Shown here in pieces: positions 50,387 to 53,254 of a stretch of 53,254 nucleotides of DNA. The position numbers were made by a program, and so were the translations under genes. The notes below the pieces were generated by a model. That model saw nothing but the letters and a program-made list of their open reading frames with translations. It had not been told where the DNA came from and searched no databases. The stretch is taken from assembly GCA_964410725.1 (NCBI GenBank), contig CAYPID010000013.1, positions 1-53,254 on the forward strand, written 5' to 3'. Source of the DNA: CALAZP01 sp964410725. Lineage in GTDB: Bacteria; Bacteroidota; Bacteroidia; Chitinophagales; Saprospiraceae. Position 1 is the first letter of the stretch. Each line of letters begins with the position of its first letter.

Positions 50387-53230
50387 CTATTGTTCATAGG
50401 CTTCAAGAGGTAAACAAGTACATATCAGATTTCTGTCGCCAAATGCATTATCAATTCGAGCAGTTTCAGTCCAAAATTTATAACCTGCTCTCAAGTATGG
50501 GAGCGGATATGCTGCTTTCTCTCTACTGTATGGGTATTTCCAATCATCCGAAGAAACTTCAGCAAGAGTGTGAGGGGCATTGATCAAAACATTTTGGTCA
50601 GCAGGATAATGACCTGAGGCAATTTCGTCTATTTCTTTTTTGATGGACAACATCGCATCACAAAATCTATCTAATTCATCTTTGCTTTCGCTTTCTGTGG
50701 GTTCAATCATAATGGTTCCCGCAACTGGGAAAGAAAGCGTAGGAGCGTGGAATCCGTAATCAATCAATCTTTTGGCGACGTCTTCTGCTGAGGCGATGGC
50801 CTTGAAAGGTCTAAGATCTACTATTAATTCATGAGCAGATCTCCCATTTTTTCCACTATAAAGAATTGGAAATGAGTTTTCTAATTTTGTTTTGATATAA
50901 TTGGCATTGAGAATGGCATATTGAGTGGCTTCTTTAAGTCCGGTTTTTCCAAGAAGCCTAATATATCCGTAGGAAATCAGCAGTATGCTTGCACTGCCAT
51001 AAGGTGCTGCTGAAACCGAGCCTTGGTCAGCTTGATCTGCCAGAGGATTGCCTGGTAGATATGGGGCGAGTTTCTCAACAACACAGATGGGGCCCATTCC
51101 TGGGCCACCGCCTCCATGTGGAATGGCAAAGGTCTTGTGCAGATTCAAATGACAGACATCAGCATCAATAGCTCCAGGGCTGGTTAACCCAACTTGAGCA
51201 TTCATGTTAGCTCCATCCATATAAACCAGACCACCATTTTGGTGGATAATATTACAGATTTCTTTGATGGATTCTTCAAAAACACCATGCGTGGAAGGGT
51301 AGGTAATCATCAATGCTGCCAGATGCTCGCTATGCTGTTCAGCTTTTTGCTTTAAGTCATTTAAATCGATATCCCCTTTATCGTTACACTGAACGACCAC
51401 TACCTGGGTACCTGCCATAACTGCGCTTGCTGGATTTGTTCCATGAGCTGAAGAAGGAATCAGAGTAATGTTTCTATGATGCGCTCCATTGGCTTCGTGA
51501 TACCTCATGATGGTTAATAGCCCAGCGTATTCCCCTTGAGCTCCAGAATTAGGTTGTAGGGAACAGGCGTGAAAGCCTGTAATTTCACTCAACCATTTTT
51601 CGAGGTCCTTAAAGATTTCAGCATATCCAAGGGCTTGATCTGAAGGACAAAAAGGATGTAAATTAGAAAATTCTGGCCAGCTCACTGGAATCAGTTCGGT
51701 CGCAGCATTGAGTTTCATGGTACAAGAACCCAATGGAATCATAGAATGTGTTAAGGATAGATCTTTCTGCTCCAGTCTTTTAATGTATCGCATCATTTTA
51801 GTTTCAGTATGAAACTGCTTAAAGACTTCATGCTGAAGGAAATCTGTAGTTCGAAGGAGCGACTCGGGTAGATGGGTATGTTTTTCAAAGTCTAGAGCTC
51901 CAACTTTTTTATCGTAATAAGATTCCAAAACTTTTAAAAGGCGAGAGATTTCTTGGTCAGTGGTTGTCTCATCTATTGAGATTAAGACACAGTTGTCCTG
52001 ATAGTTTAGATTTATTTGAGCGGCCTCAGCAAGTTGTCTGAGTTTTCCTTGAACTTCGTTTGAGATGGGAATTCCAATCGTGTCAAAAAAGTGAGGGCTG
52101 TATAATTTTATGCCTAATTGTCGAATACCATGGAAAACTTTAACGGTTTTTTCATGGATTTGCATCGCAATATTTCGGAGACCTTCCGGTCCATGCCAGG
52201 CTGCATACATTCCAGCCATAATGGCTAGTAAAGCTTGAGCAGTGCAAATGTTAGATGTGGCTTTTTCTCTTCTAATATGTTGCTCTCTAGTTTGCAATGC
52301 CATCCTTAGTGCACGATTTCCATTTTTATCTACACTGACACCAATTATTCTACCAGGAATTTGTCTTTTGAAATCTTCTTTTGTGGCAAAAAAGGCAGCA
52401 TGAGGCCCACCATATCCCATAGGAACTCCAAACCTTTGAGTATTTCCCACCACGGCATCAGCACCCCATTCGCCTGGAGGAGTTAACAAAGTTAAGGACA
52501 AAATATCTGCAGCAACGATGACATAAATACCCTTTTCATTACATGTTTGCGCAAGGGCACGATAATCCTCAATGGCCCCAAAGCTATTCGGATATTGAAT
52601 GAAAATGGCAAAGGTTTCGTCATCTAAAACAGCAGGGGTAATATTTTTCTGAATCACGTTAATTCCAAGGGGCTTAGCTCTGGTATTTAGAACAGACAGG
52701 GTCTGTGTAAATACTTTATCATCCACCAAAATTTTATTGAAGGAATTACCCTTGGATTTCTTGTTTTTAATGGCGAAGAATAAACTCATAGATTCCGCTA
52801 CTGCTGTTCCTTCGTCCAAGAGAGAAGCATTGGCAATAGGAAGACCCGTAAGGTCGCTGACCATAGTTTGGAAATTGAGTAAAGCTTCTAATCTTCCTTG
52901 GGCAATTTCAGCTTGATAGGGGGTATATTGAGTGTACCATCCCGGATTTTGAAAAATATTTCTTAGTATGACAGAAGGAGTTACCGTTCCATAATATCCC
53001 TGTCCAATGAAATTGGTAAATAGCTTATTCTTGTGGGCGATTTCTTTAAGGGATTGCAGATAATCAAATTCTGATATGGAATCGGGTATGTCCTCAAATG
53101 ATTTGCTCCGAATATTTTTGGGTATGGTTTGGTCAATGAGTTGATCAATGCTTTCTACCTGAATTTCCTGCAGCATTTGACCCAGTTCTTCTTTCTGAAT
53201 ACCTATGTGACGGGATGCAAAATTGTACAT
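50387..53230 (-). CDS. gcvP: Glycine dehydrogenase (decarboxylating), P-protein
   Basis: PLP-dependent P-protein of the glycine cleavage system; with H-, T- and L-proteins it releases CO2 and transfers an aminomethyl group. The 947-residue protein is a fused two-half form of normal length. The PLP lysine is Lys699 in HLNLHKTFAIPHGGGGPG. N-terminal FASRHIGIQ and the glycine-binding YTPYQAEIAQGRLEALLNFQ are intact. The frame is open for eight further codons to the window edge, so the true start could lie a little upstream. gcvH and gcvT are not in the window. Confidence 0.95.
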   Translation of the reverse strand: MYNFASRHIGIQKEELGQMLQEIQVESIDQLIDQTIPKNIRSKSFEDIPDSISEFDYLQSLKEIAHKNKLFTNFIGQGYYGTVTPSVILRNIFQNPGWYTQYTPYQAEIAQGRLEALLNFQTMVSDLTGLPIANASLLDEGTAVAESMSLFFAIKNKKSKGNSFNKILVDDKVFTQTLSVLNTRAKPLGINVIQKNITPAVLDDETFAIFIQYPNSFGAIEDYRALAQTCNEKGIYVIVAADILSLTLLTPPGEWGADAVVGNTQRFGVPMGYGGPHAAFFATKEDFKRQIPGRIIGVSVDKNGNRALRMALQTREQHIRREKATSNICTAQALLAIMAGMYAAWHGPEGLRNIAMQIHEKTVKVFHGIRQLGIKLYSPHFFDTIGIPISNEVQGKLRQLAEAAQINLNYQDNCVLISIDETTTDQEISRLLKVLESYYDKKVGALDFEKHTHLPESLLRTTDFLQHEVFKQFHTETKMMRYIKRLEQKDLSLTHSMIPLGSCTMKLNAATELIPVSWPEFSNLHPFCPSDQALGYAEIFKDLEKWLSEITGFHACSLQPNSGAQGEYAGLLTIMRYHEANGAHHRNITLIPSSAHGTNPASAVMAGTQVVVVQCNDKGDIDLNDLKQKAEQHSEHLAALMITYPSTHGVFEESIKEICNIIHQNGGLVYMDGANMNAQVGLTSPGAIDADVCHLNLHKTFAIPHGGGGPGMGPICVVEKLAPYLPGNPLADQADQGSVSAAPYGSASILLISYGYIRLLGKTGLKEATQYAILNANYIKTKLENSFPILYSGKNGRSAHELIVDLRPFKAIASAEDVAKRLIDYGFHAPTLSFPVAGTIMIEPTESESKDELDRFCDAMLSIKKEIDEIASGHYPADQNVLINAPHTLAEVSSDDWKYPYSREKAAYPLPYLRAGYKFWTETARIDNAFGDRNLICTCLPLEAYEQ

Positions 53231-53254
53231 TGGATAATAGTGATTTAAGTGATT

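Noticed and set aside
1..53254. Prophage, integrative element or insertion sequence
   Set aside because: No integrase, transposase, phage structural gene, terminal inverted repeats or tRNA attachment site were seen; base composition looks even.

Overview
The window looks like a chromosomal scaffold from a Bacteroidota bacterium, most likely of the Cytophagales/Cyclobacteriaceae kind. The evidence is the gene content and signals: a PorW/SprE-type lipoprotein of type IX secretion, an LpxC-FabZ fusion, a DUF2480 protein, an HU-SPOR protein, a long signal peptidase I, SusC/FhuA-style TonB receptors with a carboxypeptidase-regulatory domain, and promoters of the Bacteroidota type (TAnnTTTG). The DNA is AT-rich. 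A run of exactly 100 N inside a tandem repeat shows it is a draft assembly. I saw no rRNA, tRNA, CRISPR array, prophage or insertion sequence.

Layout. 1-4237 (minus): peptide ABC importer, with a substrate-binding lipoprotein, an OppB-like permease split in two by an apparent one-base deletion, and an OppC-like permease cut by the window edge. 4363-5980: an SDR epimerase and a small HAD protein converge on a 66-bp tandem repeat. 6035-14915: an M23 endopeptidase, the PorW-like TPR lipoprotein, a lytic transglycosylase/DUF2480/ScpB operon, a small beta-barrel protein, a membrane dipeptidase and a TonB-C/TPR protein. 14928-20814 (minus): conserved hypothetical, lepB, glgA, glgC. 20815-21320: a 506-bp gap with a candidate structured RNA ending in a strong terminator. 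21321-26573: rpe, TonB receptor, rpsP and a helical hypothetical. 26579-28683 (minus): histidine kinase, response regulator, CBS protein. 28786-34073: HU-SPOR protein, then DUF177-rpmF-ridA-trpS-FAH-metK. 34066-41954 (minus): alaS, MDR oxidoreductase, small membrane protein, Gfo/Idh oxidoreductase, lipoprotein, sugar transferase, RlpA-SPOR. 42222-44664: M23 peptidase and gatB. 44673-48533 (minus): lpxD, lpxC-fabZ, lpxA, ABC ATPase. 48617-53230: a degenerate HemC-like protein, hldD and gcvP.

The main themes are envelope construction (lipid A, heptose, peptidoglycan hydrolases, polyprenyl-linked sugar transfer, secretion), translation (S16, L32, TrpRS, AlaRS, GatB) and central metabolism (glycogen, rpe, SAM, glycine cleavage). 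Most of it is housekeeping. The less ordinary items are the HemC-like protein that appears to have lost the catalytic residues, the structured RNA candidate before rpe, the 66-bp repeat spanning both convergent stop codons, the split and insertion-bearing permeases, and an ABC ATPase beside lpxA that lacks the usual Q-loop and switch residues.
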